DNA from: JAZRZI01 sp045601325
GTDB taxonomy: Bacteria > Bacillota_I > Bacilli_A > RFN20 > CAG-826
Direction: 5' to 3'
Length of the DNA: 53,407 nucleotides
NCBI GenBank assembly: GCA_045601325.1
Contig: JAZRZI010000016.1
Span: 1-53,407 of the forward strand
Under the pieces are notes generated by a model. The model worked only from the letters and a program-made list of their open reading frames with translations. It was not told where the DNA came from and searched no databases. Shown here piece after piece: positions 42,507-51,074 of this stretch. Position 1 is the stretch's first letter; each line of letters begins with the position of its first letter. The position numbers and the translations under genes are program-made.

Positions 42507-43889
42507 ATGTTTATTGGTAGACAAGTTGAACTAGCAGAACTACACGAAAGATATCAAACTGAAAAAACTGAAATAATAAGTATTTTAGGCAGAAGAAGAG
42601 TTGGCAAATCACAATTAATTTTTAAAAGTTCTGAAAATTTTGATGGCTTAATAATTTCTTTTGAATGTTCTGCTACATCATATTTCGATAATATCGAATC
42701 CTTAACTAAGCTTATAAGAGAAACGTTTAAAAATAAATATTTAACCTTTTCCTCACTTTATGACATATTGATGTTTTTGCAAGATGAAGCAGCAAAACAA
42801 AAAATTCTTTTTATCATCGATGAATATCCATATTTAAGGAAAGGTAGTGAAACCGATTCTGAGATTAAAAATGCCATAGATAGTTTTAACTTGAAGGAAC
42901 AAACAAACCCTCTAAAATTCATTATTTGTGGATCTGCTGTTGATGTAATGAATATTTTAGATGATGCTAAAATGCCGTTGCATGGAAGGTTTGATTGTAT
43001 CATTAATCTTTTGCCTTTAAATTATTTAGAAAGCTCATTATTTTATCCAGAAGTTTCTGATGAGGAAAAGATTAAATACTTTTCTGTTTTTGGTGGGGTG
43101 CCACATTTTTTAAAACAAATTAATGCAAATTATTCGTTTGAAGAAAATGTTATTAAATTGTTTTTCTCTCAAAACGGAATATTAAGAAGCGAATTAGAAA
43201 ATCAAATTAATACTGAAATTAATAAAATTGAAAAAGCTTCATTTATTTTAACTTTAATAAACAAAAAACTAGTTCCATATAATGATATTTTGCAAAAATT
43301 TAGATCCTCATTTCCGAATGGAGAGATTGATTATCCTCTAAATAAGCTTCTTAAAATGAAGATTGTCGAGAAAGTTTTCATAAAACAAGATAACGGTATA
43401 AAAAAACCTTATTATAGAATTTTTGATAACGCTGTTTCATTTTATTATTCATTTTTAATTAGAAATTTTGCTAATAGGTTATTATTTAGTGATTCTGATT
43501 ATTTTGAAAGATTTATTAAAAACAATTTATATAATGATTTTATTCCTGCAATGTTTGAAAGGATTTCATTTGAATTTATTGGATTAATGAACCAAAAGAA
43601 ATTGTTACCATTTGAACTAGTTGATTTATTCACATATATAATTAACGATAAGAAAAGTAAACAAAGTTATCAATTTGATGTTGTAGGGAAAACTAAACAA
43701 GGATTAATCAACTTTGAATGTAAGTTTCAATCTGATGATATTGGTGTTAATGAAGTAAATGAAGAAGTAAGACAAGCTGAATTAGCAAATGAAAATTTTA
43801 TTCAAACAGTATTTATTTCTAAAAGCAATGTTCAATCATTAAACAAAACCTATTATTTAAAAGACATGTTCCAAAAACAACTTCTTTAA
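42507..43889 (+). CDS. ATPase with C-terminal DUF234 nuclease-like domain
   Basis: A 460-residue protein of the archaeal-type ATPase group (ATPase_2 with DUF234). Start FIGRQVELAELHERY, Walker A GRRRVGKSQ around 28-36, Walker B ILFIIDEYPYL near 100, sensor FIICGSAVDVM near 138. The C-terminal domain has a PD-(D/E)XK-like pattern: FDVVGKTKQGLINFECKF, with Asp and E-x-K. GGAGGAG precedes the ATG. This widespread bacterial and archaeal group has no established role. It lies alone between elements R5 and R6, followed by a terminator. Defence or plasmid-like maintenance are guesses. Confidence 0.8.
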   Translation: MFIGRQVELAELHERYQTEKTEIISILGRRRVGKSQLIFKSSENFDGLIISFECSATSYFDNIESLTKLIRETFKNKYLTFSSLYDILMFLQDEAAKQKILFIIDEYPYLRKGSETDSEIKNAIDSFNLKEQTNPLKFIICGSAVDVMNILDDAKMPLHGRFDCIINLLPLNYLESSLFYPEVSDEEKIKYFSVFGGVPHFLKQINANYSFEENVIKLFFSQNGILRSELENQINTEINKIEKASFILTLINKKLVPYNDILQKFRSSFPNGEIDYPLNKLLKMKIVEKVFIKQDNGIKKPYYRIFDNAVSFYYSFLIRNFANRLLFSDSDYFERFIKNNLYNDFIPAMFERISFEFIGLMNQKKLLPFELVDLFTYIINDKKSKQSYQFDVVGKTKQGLINFECKFQSDDIGVNEVNEEVRQAELANENFIQTVFISKSNVQSLNKTYYLKDMFQKQLL

Positions 43890-43898
43890 ATTTCGCAC

Positions 43899-43937
43899 AA
43901 CTCCTGTAGATAAAAACAATATTTATAGGAGTTTTTA
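43899..43937 (+). terminator. Terminator after the ATPase gene
   Basis: AACTCCT at 43899-43905 pairs with AGGAGTT at 43927-43933, followed by TTT. On the minus strand the same hairpin directly follows the stop of the 28-codon relic. Confidence 0.7.
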
Positions 43938-44021
43938 ATTTATGTAGATTCCATACTGGAGAATGAATTTCTTCTTTCTAATCCAATAGGTTTCTTCTTG
44001 AAGAAGTATGTCATCATCCAT
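43935..44021 (-). pseudogene. 28-codon relic with conserved C-terminal peptide
   Basis: The frame reads LLQEETYWIRKKKFILQYG and ends GIYIN then stop. A second relic at 53143-53244 ends EQEPYYIRKTKYNLRFG and GIYIN in the same way, and both are followed at once by a terminator-like hairpin. They look like 3' ends of one gene family whose remaining parts are gone. It overlaps the first codons of the plus gene at 44008. Confidence 0.45.
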
Positions 44022-44379
44022 ATTTTGGATAGCAGCATTTGGTATTAACTTGGCTGGGAACATTATATTAGGCGTTAAACTATCTCAGTTAAAAGAACCA
44101 CAAGAAAGCACATTTGTGGTCACATATAACGAATATGATAGAACCTCGCATAATAGAGGCGCATTATCAGATGAGATTGAAAGCACAATTAAAGACAAGT
44201 CTTTTAAATACGTGAATGAATTTTCTTTATCTGTCATTAATATCTTTATAAAAGATGGTGAAAACATTTATAAAGAAGAAGCAGATCAAGTAACTTATTA
44301 CAACACCAACATTGAAAATATTAAGAGTATTGTAACTGAAATTCAGCAAGTTTATAGCTGGATGAGTATCTCATATTAA
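44008..44379 (+). CDS. Small membrane-anchored protein of unknown function
   Basis: A 123-residue protein. A hydrophobic N-terminal segment (SSIFWIAAFGINLAGNIILG, about residues 3-23) should span the membrane, with a soluble, mixed alpha-beta C-terminal part of 95 residues. I do not recognise the family. The ATG at 44008 has no good ribosome site, but no better start is available. Downstream 44386-44424 can fold loosely (GCC with GGC). It stands alone between the ATPase terminator and element R6. Confidence 0.5.
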   Translation: MSSSIFWIAAFGINLAGNIILGVKLSQLKEPQESTFVVTYNEYDRTSHNRGALSDEIESTIKDKSFKYVNEFSLSVINIFIKDGENIYKEEADQVTYYNTNIENIKSIVTEIQQVYSWMSISY

Positions 44380-44489
44380 CAGTTCAACCCTAGAGCCGGT
44401 CTGCTAATGGCTAGTGTTAATATTTTCTGGTACAAAATAGTGGAGCAAGTAAAGAGCTCAGATTTAGTTGAATTTCTTTGACCTTACAT

Positions 44490-44540
44490 ATATTACAATG
44501 TAATATAAGTAAAAGAAAAATACACACGACATGTGTATTT
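44490..44540 (+). other. Two perfect hairpins upstream of element R6
   Basis: ATATTACA at 44490-44497 with TGTAATAT at 44499-44506, and AAATACACA at 44518-44526 with TGTGTATTT at 44532-44540. They are 13 or more bases before R6, which resembles the hairpin-then-element order of R4, R2 and R8. Confidence 0.6.
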
Positions 44541-44552
44541 ACAAACGAGCGT

Positions 44553-44605
44553 GTCCTTAAATGTTTGAACACACGAGCACATTTAGGACTAAATGTTTGG
44601 ACACG
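44553..44605 (+). repeat. Intergenic element R6, class A (TTTGG type)
   Basis: GTCCTTAAATGTTTGAACAC, then ACGAGCACATTTAGGACT, then AAATGTTTGGACACG. It differs from R4 at only three or so positions. Confidence 0.85.
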
Positions 44606-44715
44606 TAAAGTATCGGAAACAAAAAAAGATGTCATCACGTTTGGAGTCAATACGAGTTTATTTTTTATAAAATATTTTGTTGCACACAACTTGCTTCTTC
44701 ACTATGTGATATTTT

Positions 44716-44784
44716 ATTTTTGGGATTTAACTATTTACATTTTTGGGATTTAACTATTTACATTTTTGGGATTTAGTATTTATT
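44716..44784 (+). repeat. Three tandem 23-bp repeats upstream of the DUF4143 ATPase gene
   Basis: Unit ATTTTTGGGATTTAACTATT plus TAC at 44716-44738 and 44739-44761 (identical), with a third, partly changed copy at 44762-44784. They end close to the presumed -35 of the gene at 44827, as an operator array would. Confidence 0.8.
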
Positions 44785-44826
44785 TTTGATAATAAAAGAG
44801 TATTATATTTATGAGGATAATTCACT

Positions 44827-46113
44827 ATGAAAAGAGATTATATACCTAGATTATTTGATGAAACATTAAGATTTTCGCTTAAATCAAAAGGAGCTGTATT
44901 GGTGATTGGACCTAAATGGTGTGGCAAATCAACAACTTCGGCACGACAAGCCAAAACCGTTATTGATTTGACGATCGAAGAAACAAAACAACAATATATT
45001 GCATTAGCAAAAGCCTCACCAACTATTTTTTTGCAACAAGGCGAAAAGCCTCTTATGATAGATGAATGGCAGGAAATATCTTTTGTTTGGAATTCTATCA
45101 AAGATCAAGTTGATAAAGGCGGATTGTTTGGACAATTTATTTTAACTGGAAGCGTTACAGACAAAACTATTTCTAAAAATAGTGGTGAAAAACATACTGG
45201 AACTGGAAGAATTGTGAGAAAAATGATGCGACCTATGTCTTTGTATGAAAGTGGCGAAAGCAATGGAAAAGTATCATTACTCAGTTTAAAAGAAGGTGTT
45301 TTTGAACCATGCGTATGTGATAAAACAATTGAAGATTACGCATATTATATATGCCGTGGTGGTTGGCCACTGGCAATTAATCAAGATGAAGATGTCGCTT
45401 TGCAACAACCTGTAGATTTTTATGATGCTGTTGTAAGCGAAGATTTATTTTCATTAAAAGATATAAAACTTAGAAAAGATATTGGTAAGGCAAAAAAAAT
45501 GATGCGTTCATACTCTAGAAATATCGGTTCTCAATGTGCTGATAGCGTTATTATTAATGATGTGGCATCGAACGATTCTTCATTTGATGTTAAAACTTTT
45601 GATAAATATAAGCTTGCTTTGGAAAGATTATATGTTATTGAAGAATTGGAGGCGTGGAATCCAAATTTAAGAAGCAAAATTTCTATTAGAACGAAAAACA
45701 CAAGACATTTTGTGGATCCATCTATTGCTGCAGCTGCACTTGGAGTTGGACCAAAAGGGTTATTTAAAGATATGAATACTTTTGAATTCTTATTTGAATC
45801 ACTCGCAATTAGGGATTTGAGAATATATTGTGATACTTTGGGAGCAAGTGTTTATCATTTTAAAGACCAAACAGATCGTGAAGCCGATGCAGTTATACAA
45901 TTTAGAGATGGAAGTTGGGCCTTAATTGAAGTTAAATTAACAGACCAAGAAGATATTGATGGCGCTGCGAAAAAATTAATTAAAATTTCTAATGACATAG
46001 ACAAGGAAAAAACCGGAGCCCCAGCTTTTTTAATGATAATAACAAAAGGAGCTACAGCGATTAAAAGAGATGATGGAGTGTATGAGGTTCCGCTTGCTTG
46101 TTTAAAAAACTAA
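44827..46113 (+). CDS. AAA_14/DUF4143 ATPase
   Basis: A 428-residue protein. Walker A GPKWCGKST is at about 28-36 and Walker B PLMIDEWQE near 75, with arginine-rich RIVRKMMRPMSLYESGES around 128-146, all typical of the AAA_14 domain. The C-terminal DUF4143 domain has a PD-(D/E)XK-like pattern, EADAVIQFRDGSWALIEVKL. GAGGA lies eight bases before the ATG. These proteins are common in gut bacteria, and their role is unknown. Proximity to the analogous ATPase at 42507 and to tandem repeats over the promoter suggests a self-regulated accessory gene. Confidence 0.85.
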   Translation: MKRDYIPRLFDETLRFSLKSKGAVLVIGPKWCGKSTTSARQAKTVIDLTIEETKQQYIALAKASPTIFLQQGEKPLMIDEWQEISFVWNSIKDQVDKGGLFGQFILTGSVTDKTISKNSGEKHTGTGRIVRKMMRPMSLYESGESNGKVSLLSLKEGVFEPCVCDKTIEDYAYYICRGGWPLAINQDEDVALQQPVDFYDAVVSEDLFSLKDIKLRKDIGKAKKMMRSYSRNIGSQCADSVIINDVASNDSSFDVKTFDKYKLALERLYVIEELEAWNPNLRSKISIRTKNTRHFVDPSIAAAALGVGPKGLFKDMNTFEFLFESLAIRDLRIYCDTLGASVYHFKDQTDREADAVIQFRDGSWALIEVKLTDQEDIDGAAKKLIKISNDIDKEKTGAPAFLMIITKGATAIKRDDGVYEVPLACLKN

Positions 46114-46271
46114 GACTCTAAAATATAGTGAGATAAATATGACTTATGGATTTTAGTAGGTATTAGTTTTTTCCAATTGTGAAGCAAATATAGGATGAGC
46201 ATTTCGAATCCAAACATTTAAAAAACTTAAAGCTGTAATAATACTTCTTTATTTAACCAAAAAAATTGTGT

Positions 46272-46339
46272 TTTTAGGCAAATAAACAAATAGTCTCTAT
46301 TGAATAATTAACTAAAATGTTGTATATTTTAGGCAAATA
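46272..46339 (+). promoter_or_regulatory. Promoter with twin direct repeat for the third fic gene
   Basis: TTGAAT at 46300-46305 and TATATT at 46323-46328, spacing 17 bp. TTTTAGGCAAATA occurs at 46272-46284 and 46327-46339, 55 bases apart; the second copy runs into the inverted repeat CAAATA-GAGG-TATTTG. The -10 to ATG distance of 24 bases is the same as at the first fic gene. The flanking stretch 46114-46271 has no gene. Confidence 0.65.
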
Positions 46340-46352
46340 GAGGTATTTGTCT

Positions 46353-47405
46353 ATGAGAAGATTTGATTATTCGTTTTTAGAAAAGGAATCTATTCCATCA
46401 AACATTGCATCAATGCTTTTTGCGATTGGAAGAAATAAAACAACTTCTGATGTTTTCAAAGAAAAATATCCTAATGTTTTTAATAACTTGGTGAAGATTG
46501 CCAAAGTTCAATCTGTTAAAGCTAGTAATGCGATTGAAGGGATTGTTACTACTGATCAAAGAATTAAAGAATTAGTGAATAAATCTACTGAACCTAGAAA
46601 CCATAACGAAGAAGAAATCGCTGGTTATAGAGATGTTTTAAATAGAATCCATATGAATTATCAAATTATCGATATTGAAACTAGACAAATATTATTACTT
46701 CATCGTGATTTATTAGAAAGAAAACAAACACCCACTAGAGGGATGCTTAAAACTGTTGATAATGTCATAATGCAGATTAACGCTGATGGTAGTAGAAGCG
46801 TTAGATTTAGACCAGTTCCCGCTATTGAAACTCCTCAATCAATGGAACAACTAGAATTAGCGTTTATCGACGCTAGAAGCAATTCTAATATCAATCCATT
46901 ATTGTTGATTCCTTGTTATATCTTAGATTTCTTATGCATCCACCCATTTGAAGATGGTAATGGTAGAATGTCTAGACTATTAGCATTATTGCTTCTTTAT
47001 AAAACTGGATACGATGTTGGTAAATATGTTTCTTTAGAAAATATCATCAATAAGAATAAAGGCATGTATTATCAAAAGCTTTATGAATCTTCTTCTGGTT
47101 GGAGTGATAATCATAATTCTTATTGGCCGTTTATTGAAAATTTCTTAATGACATTATTATCCGCTTATAATGAGTTAGCAAGACGTTATGAAATCATTAA
47201 AGATAAGAAGTTATCAAAAGCCCAAAGAGTGGAAGAAACAATTAAAACCACTTTGGGGAAAATAACTAAAGAAGAAATCCACGAAATATGGCCCGATATC
47301 TCAATCAATACAATCGAACTTGAATTAGCAAAATTGTTAAAAGAAGGGTTGATTGAAAAGGTTGGAAACACTAATGGCGCAGCCTATTTCTGGAAAGGGA
47401 AATAA
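46353..47405 (+). CDS. Fic family protein with winged-helix C-terminus
   Basis: A 350-residue Fic protein. I choose ATG 46353, although an in-frame TTG exists at 46347. The inhibitory motif SNAIEG is at about 58-63, and the active loop HPFEDGNGRMSR at 197-208, both canonical for a self-inhibited AMP-transferase of the class with an N-terminal Fic/DOC helical region. The last 70 residues (TKEEIHEIWPDISINTIELEL in two parts) resemble a winged helix. With the paired repeat over its promoter this predicts autorepression. No antitoxin is adjacent. Confidence 0.86.
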   Translation: MRRFDYSFLEKESIPSNIASMLFAIGRNKTTSDVFKEKYPNVFNNLVKIAKVQSVKASNAIEGIVTTDQRIKELVNKSTEPRNHNEEEIAGYRDVLNRIHMNYQIIDIETRQILLLHRDLLERKQTPTRGMLKTVDNVIMQINADGSRSVRFRPVPAIETPQSMEQLELAFIDARSNSNINPLLLIPCYILDFLCIHPFEDGNGRMSRLLALLLLYKTGYDVGKYVSLENIINKNKGMYYQKLYESSSGWSDNHNSYWPFIENFLMTLLSAYNELARRYEIIKDKKLSKAQRVEETIKTTLGKITKEEIHEIWPDISINTIELELAKLLKEGLIEKVGNTNGAAYFWKGK

Positions 47406-47552
47406 AGAATTAGTTAAAGCTTTTATTTAAAGCATATCCTATCTTTTCTTTTTGAAGATGTGTTTGCATTATTACATTTTGATATTGTTAGATACGGTAT
47501 TCAATTAGCATTTTCCTTTTGTAACATTATTCTTTAAAAATAATTACTAGTG

Positions 47553-47558
47553 TATAAT
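47553..47558 (+). promoter_or_regulatory. -10 box of the protease operon, leaderless geometry
   Basis: TATAAT with six bases before ATG 47565. An in-frame GTG at 47550 would lie inside the promoter and is rejected as start. Confidence 0.6.
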
Positions 47559-47564
47559 AGGTAC

Positions 47565-48269
47565 ATGAAGAATAATTTTGTTTTTAAAGCACTATCTATT
47601 TTATCTATTGTTGTTTGTGCTGTATGCATTGTTGTTTATGCTGTTTTATTTTCGTCGTTCCAAGAATCAAAAGCAACTTTTCCAGAAGAACTTATGTACT
47701 CCGTTTGTCAAGTTAATGTTGTTTCAGGTGACAATAAACAATCCAATGGCACTGCTTTTTTGATACGGGATAATTATGTTATAACAAATTATCATGTAGT
47801 GAATTTTGATAAAGAAAGCCAAAATCGCATATTATTAAAATTTCCAAACGAAAAAGAACAAATTGAGGCAAACATTTATTCTTTTGACGAAGCTAATGAT
47901 TTGGCCATTTTACATTTTTCTAACAAAATACAAGCCAAACCAATCAATATTTCCCATGAAAACGTTAATTATGGCGATGAGTGCTATGCACTAAGCAACG
48001 TGAACAATTATGGAATTTCTGTTTTAAGAGGTTGCGTTACAATGCCATCTGTTTTTATTGATTCTCCTGATTATAAAGACTTTTTCATTCAATCAAATCT
48101 TGACATTTACCCAGGTTCTTCTGGAGGGTGCCTTTTAAACAAAAACTATTTATGCATTGGGCTTTTAACTTTTAGATTGAAAGATTCATTAAATAACCCT
48201 ATTTATGGATATGGTTATTCCATTCCTTCTTATAGAATAAATGCTTTTTTAGTCTCAAACAAATTATGA
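47565..48269 (+). CDS. Membrane-anchored trypsin-like serine protease
   Basis: A 234-residue protein. An uncleaved or signal-like hydrophobic segment covers about residues 8-30. The protease domain has the triad His77 in NYHVV, Asp112 in NDLAIL and Ser186 in GSSGG, as in DegP/HtrA-type and V8-type enzymes, but no PDZ domain. It should act outside the membrane. It starts an operon with a cysteine-peptidase-like secreted protein (14 bases later) and a lipoprotein, so a substrate or activation cascade between the two proteases is possible. The substrate is unknown. Confidence 0.82.
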   Translation: MKNNFVFKALSILSIVVCAVCIVVYAVLFSSFQESKATFPEELMYSVCQVNVVSGDNKQSNGTAFLIRDNYVITNYHVVNFDKESQNRILLKFPNEKEQIEANIYSFDEANDLAILHFSNKIQAKPINISHENVNYGDECYALSNVNNYGISVLRGCVTMPSVFIDSPDYKDFFIQSNLDIYPGSSGGCLLNKNYLCIGLLTFRLKDSLNNPIYGYGYSIPSYRINAFLVSNKL

Positions 48270-48282
48270 AAGGAGAAAAAAT

Positions 48283-49836
48283 ATGAGGCACACATTTTTA
48301 AAATTCATAGCAACATCATTGTTAATGATTCCGTTTCTGGGCACTATTGCTGAGAACGAGAAGAAACAAAACAAATGTATAATCCCACCAACTATTAAGA
48401 CAGAAACAACTGTTGATTTTATTTCAAATCCGAAATCTTATCTCTCATCATTTTCCAACTCTGAAATTAAAAACAAAAATGGTTTGATTCATTATTCTTC
48501 GGAAGATGAGTATTCCAAATACTACAAAACAGAACAACTAGCGGAAAAGCCGAATGAAGATAAATTATTCTTTGAAGCTAATTGCATTCCAGAAATCGGA
48601 ATCATTTTCTTTGATGTTGGAATCAAAAACGAAGAAGGAATAATTGAAGAACAAGAAAGGCTATATTGTTACCCATTTCTCAACGAAAATGAAGAATATG
48701 ACGTTAAAATCGATATTCATAGTTTTGTTGTGTATGCTTCTGAAGTAATTAAAATTGGCCCAGTTGAAAAAGACCATTATCCGGATCCACATTTTAGTTA
48801 CATGATAATAGATGGAGGTGGTGGAGGTGGTTCATCGCTCTATCCAATCGCTTCTATAGTTCTAGCTTTAGCAAATTATACTCAGTGTATGACTTTTGCC
48901 AGTCAGTTTATAGTTGTGCCGAGTATGTTGGAATCAGGCCCTGCCCCTTATGTTTTTTATAAATTCAAATTGGATACAGCTTTAAACCATTATCAATACA
49001 ATTGCAACTATAGCAATCCAACTACATATATTTTTAATCAACACGACGAAAACTATAGTTTTGATGAATGGAAATTCGGAGTAGCTGGGAATGTATATAG
49101 TAATGGGTGTGGACCTATCGCGGTTTTTAATTTGCTATATGATTCTGGAGCAAACCCAAATCTTGCTCTTATTTTAGCAGTTTTTGAGTTGTGTAATGCT
49201 GATTTATTAGGCGGTGTATTTGGAGCAAATATGATTCCACAAGAATTGTTAAACAATGTCACAACTGTTTTTGTTACTTCGTTTAATTTAATTTTTGTTC
49301 CAACATTCCAACTTCTTATTCCCGAAATAGCTACTTCAATTTTAAATAACATCATCGCTACTTCGCCTTGGTGGGCGCAAATTTATTTAGGTTTAACTTA
49401 TGTAACTGAATGGACAACAATTGCAATAGCTCTTGAGACAATTCTGTTAGTTTCAACCATCATAGTAAATTCTTTTATTCCTTGGTATGTGGCCAGCATA
49501 CATAGCACTGGTGACATCATTACTATCTTCACTGGAAATTATAGCGTAGTCAGTTCATATAATTACTCAGATTATTCAAGCAATTTATCGACTAGAAGAC
49601 AAAGTATCGTATGTTATTGGAACGATTTAACAGATAGTGGGTCGATTGATTATTTGGAAGGTGCCCACTATATCTATACGAGAAAGGAACAATCTTATTT
49701 CGTGTCTTACAACAACCCATATTCAGGTAACGGCAACAATAATAATCAGTTTGATTATTTATATGAAACATTTGGCGTAAGCAATGGCACCGATGCTTCG
49801 ACCAAAATGATGGTGGCATATGTATTACAAAGTTAA
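48283..49836 (+). CDS. Secreted C39-like cysteine peptidase candidate
   Basis: A 517-residue exported protein with AAGGAG Shine-Dalgarno. The signal peptide is about residues 1-23. The N-terminal 250 residues are a pro- or binding region with a glycine run near 178-183. From about 262 a papain-like domain follows: NGCGPIAVFNLLY with nucleophile candidate C276, and GAHYIYT with H462, as in C39-type peptidases. Between Cys and His lie two long hydrophobic stretches (about 325-350 and 372-402), unusual for a soluble protease and perhaps a membrane hairpin. It lies between the trypsin-like gene and a lipoprotein gene that overlaps its end. Confidence 0.6.
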   Translation: MRHTFLKFIATSLLMIPFLGTIAENEKKQNKCIIPPTIKTETTVDFISNPKSYLSSFSNSEIKNKNGLIHYSSEDEYSKYYKTEQLAEKPNEDKLFFEANCIPEIGIIFFDVGIKNEEGIIEEQERLYCYPFLNENEEYDVKIDIHSFVVYASEVIKIGPVEKDHYPDPHFSYMIIDGGGGGGSSLYPIASIVLALANYTQCMTFASQFIVVPSMLESGPAPYVFYKFKLDTALNHYQYNCNYSNPTTYIFNQHDENYSFDEWKFGVAGNVYSNGCGPIAVFNLLYDSGANPNLALILAVFELCNADLLGGVFGANMIPQELLNNVTTVFVTSFNLIFVPTFQLLIPEIATSILNNIIATSPWWAQIYLGLTYVTEWTTIAIALETILLVSTIIVNSFIPWYVASIHSTGDIITIFTGNYSVVSSYNYSDYSSNLSTRRQSIVCYWNDLTDSGSIDYLEGAHYIYTRKEQSYFVSYNNPYSGNGNNNNQFDYLYETFGVSNGTDASTKMMVAYVLQS

Positions 49837-50575
49837 AAAAACATTAGAATACTTTTTAGTTTTCCTTTGCTTTTCTATAACCTCTTGCACTGAACGAGAA
49901 TGGCCGAATGAAAAGAGCTTTTTTAAACCATTTACAACGTGGCATACTAAGGATAACGAAATGACTGTTTATTCGTCCTATGGTGGGTCTCGCGCATATG
50001 GCCAAGTTAACTATGATGGCAACATTTGCCAAACATATATTGATTTTGTTACTAATTCAGTTATAGGGTTTTCTTCTAAAGTTGAAGTTAGAATTAAAAG
50101 AGAAAACAGAGTGCAACTCCTTGCATTTAAGAAAAGAAGAGTAAAAAAAGAAGGTTATAAAAACGATTATTATAACGATAGAGTAGAATTATATGATCCA
50201 GAATATCGTTCCGAGGACAGTTTCTGGAATTTCAAGAACATGGTTTTGTATTCGGAAAAAACACCAGAAGAAACTATTGATGCAAGGTATTTATTTGGGT
50301 GCAAACTTGTAAATAAAGAAGCAGATATTTCTTTTAAATCAATCGAAAATAATAATTCATTTCGTTGCACAAAGAATTGCCTAATTAATGGGAATGATTA
50401 CATTTTAGACTTTTTAGACAATAAAAGATTCTCAATTTCTGGATTAATTACTTATACAGGAACATATTTTGCACATTATGAATCAATAGAATTATTCTTC
50501 GATGATGGGAATAAATTCTTGAATCATTACGAATATCTTTCGTTCAATTATGAATCTAATGCTTTAAAGGATTGA
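49820..50575 (+). CDS. Lipoprotein of the protease operon
   Basis: A 251-residue lipoprotein with lipobox ITSC after a hydrophobic segment. The gene starts 17 bases inside the preceding gene's 3' end. The body is beta-rich and basic in the middle (RIKRENRVQLLAFKKRRVKK), with the end part FDDGNKFLNHYEYLSFNYES. I recognise no family. Co-translation with two proteases suggests an inhibitor, immunity protein or substrate-binding subunit, all inference. Confidence 0.6.
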   Translation: MYYKVKKTLEYFLVFLCFSITSCTEREWPNEKSFFKPFTTWHTKDNEMTVYSSYGGSRAYGQVNYDGNICQTYIDFVTNSVIGFSSKVEVRIKRENRVQLLAFKKRRVKKEGYKNDYYNDRVELYDPEYRSEDSFWNFKNMVLYSEKTPEETIDARYLFGCKLVNKEADISFKSIENNNSFRCTKNCLINGNDYILDFLDNKRFSISGLITYTGTYFAHYESIELFFDDGNKFLNHYEYLSFNYESNALKD

Positions 50576-50869
50576 ATTATAAATCTTTTTGCAACTCAGG
50601 CTTTTCCTAGTTTTATGTATTTTAAAGCATAATTTTTAATTGCTTCAAGAACAGATTCGCTTGATATTTATAAGAAATAGGTAATACTCAGCGGCAAAAA
50701 ATAAGATCATTTTTGCGTAGTCTTTAAACTGAGGAAACAAATACTTGTATTTGAAAGAGAGATATTGAAGGCTGAATAAGTCTTTATGGATATCGGGGAT
50801 TTATTAGACTTTGCTAATGAATTAATTGATCCCGAAAGCATAAAAAAGAATACAACTAATTAGTAGAAT

Positions 50870-50900
50870 GGTGATGTATAATGCATCATCTTTTCTTTTT
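50870..50900 (+). terminator. Terminator after the 25-codon relic
   Basis: GTGATG-type arm at 50871-50876 pairs with CATCAT at 50884-50889, with a T-rich tail to 50900. Confidence 0.55.
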
Positions 50901-50904
50901 AATA

Positions 50905-50985
50905 CTGGTTAAGAGGGTTTAACACTCGTGTCTGCCCAGTTTTTATAAGGGGTTTAAAGAGCAACCCTTTATGACTCTCAACCAG
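50905..50985. other. Foldable 80-base element with nested inverted repeats
   Basis: CTGGTTAAGAG at 50905-50915 pairs with CTCTCAACCAG at 50975-50985 (10 of 11), and AGGGTT at 50914-50919 with AACCCT at 50963-50968. It has no tRNA T-arm sequence. It could be a structured RNA or a small mobile relic. Confidence 0.4.
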
Positions 50986-51074
50986 GTGGCCTAGAAATAG
51001 TAAATATATTAAAATCTTCAAAAAAGTAAGAAAAAACACGTATTTTTTACGTATGTGTCTCGACAATCGATGAT

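Larger units (their letters stand above)
50576..51074. other. Gene-poor stretch with coding relics
   Basis: No intact gene. On the minus strand near 50600-50660 a frame reads ESVLEAIKNYALKYIKLGK and stops, without a start. On plus, ATG 50786 opens 25 codons (MDIGDLLDFANELIDPESIK onward) ending at 50863. A terminator-like stem follows at 50870-50890. These look like leftovers of removed genes, not functional ones. Confidence 0.4.

Noticed and set aside
44417..44753. Two overlapping reading frames of about 90 codons on opposite strands
   Set aside because: They run through element R6, hairpins and the 23-bp tandem repeats and have no ribosome site or recognisable protein features.
50905..50985. 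tRNA-like gene
   Set aside because: The fold lacks a T-arm consensus and an anticodon arm of the right size.
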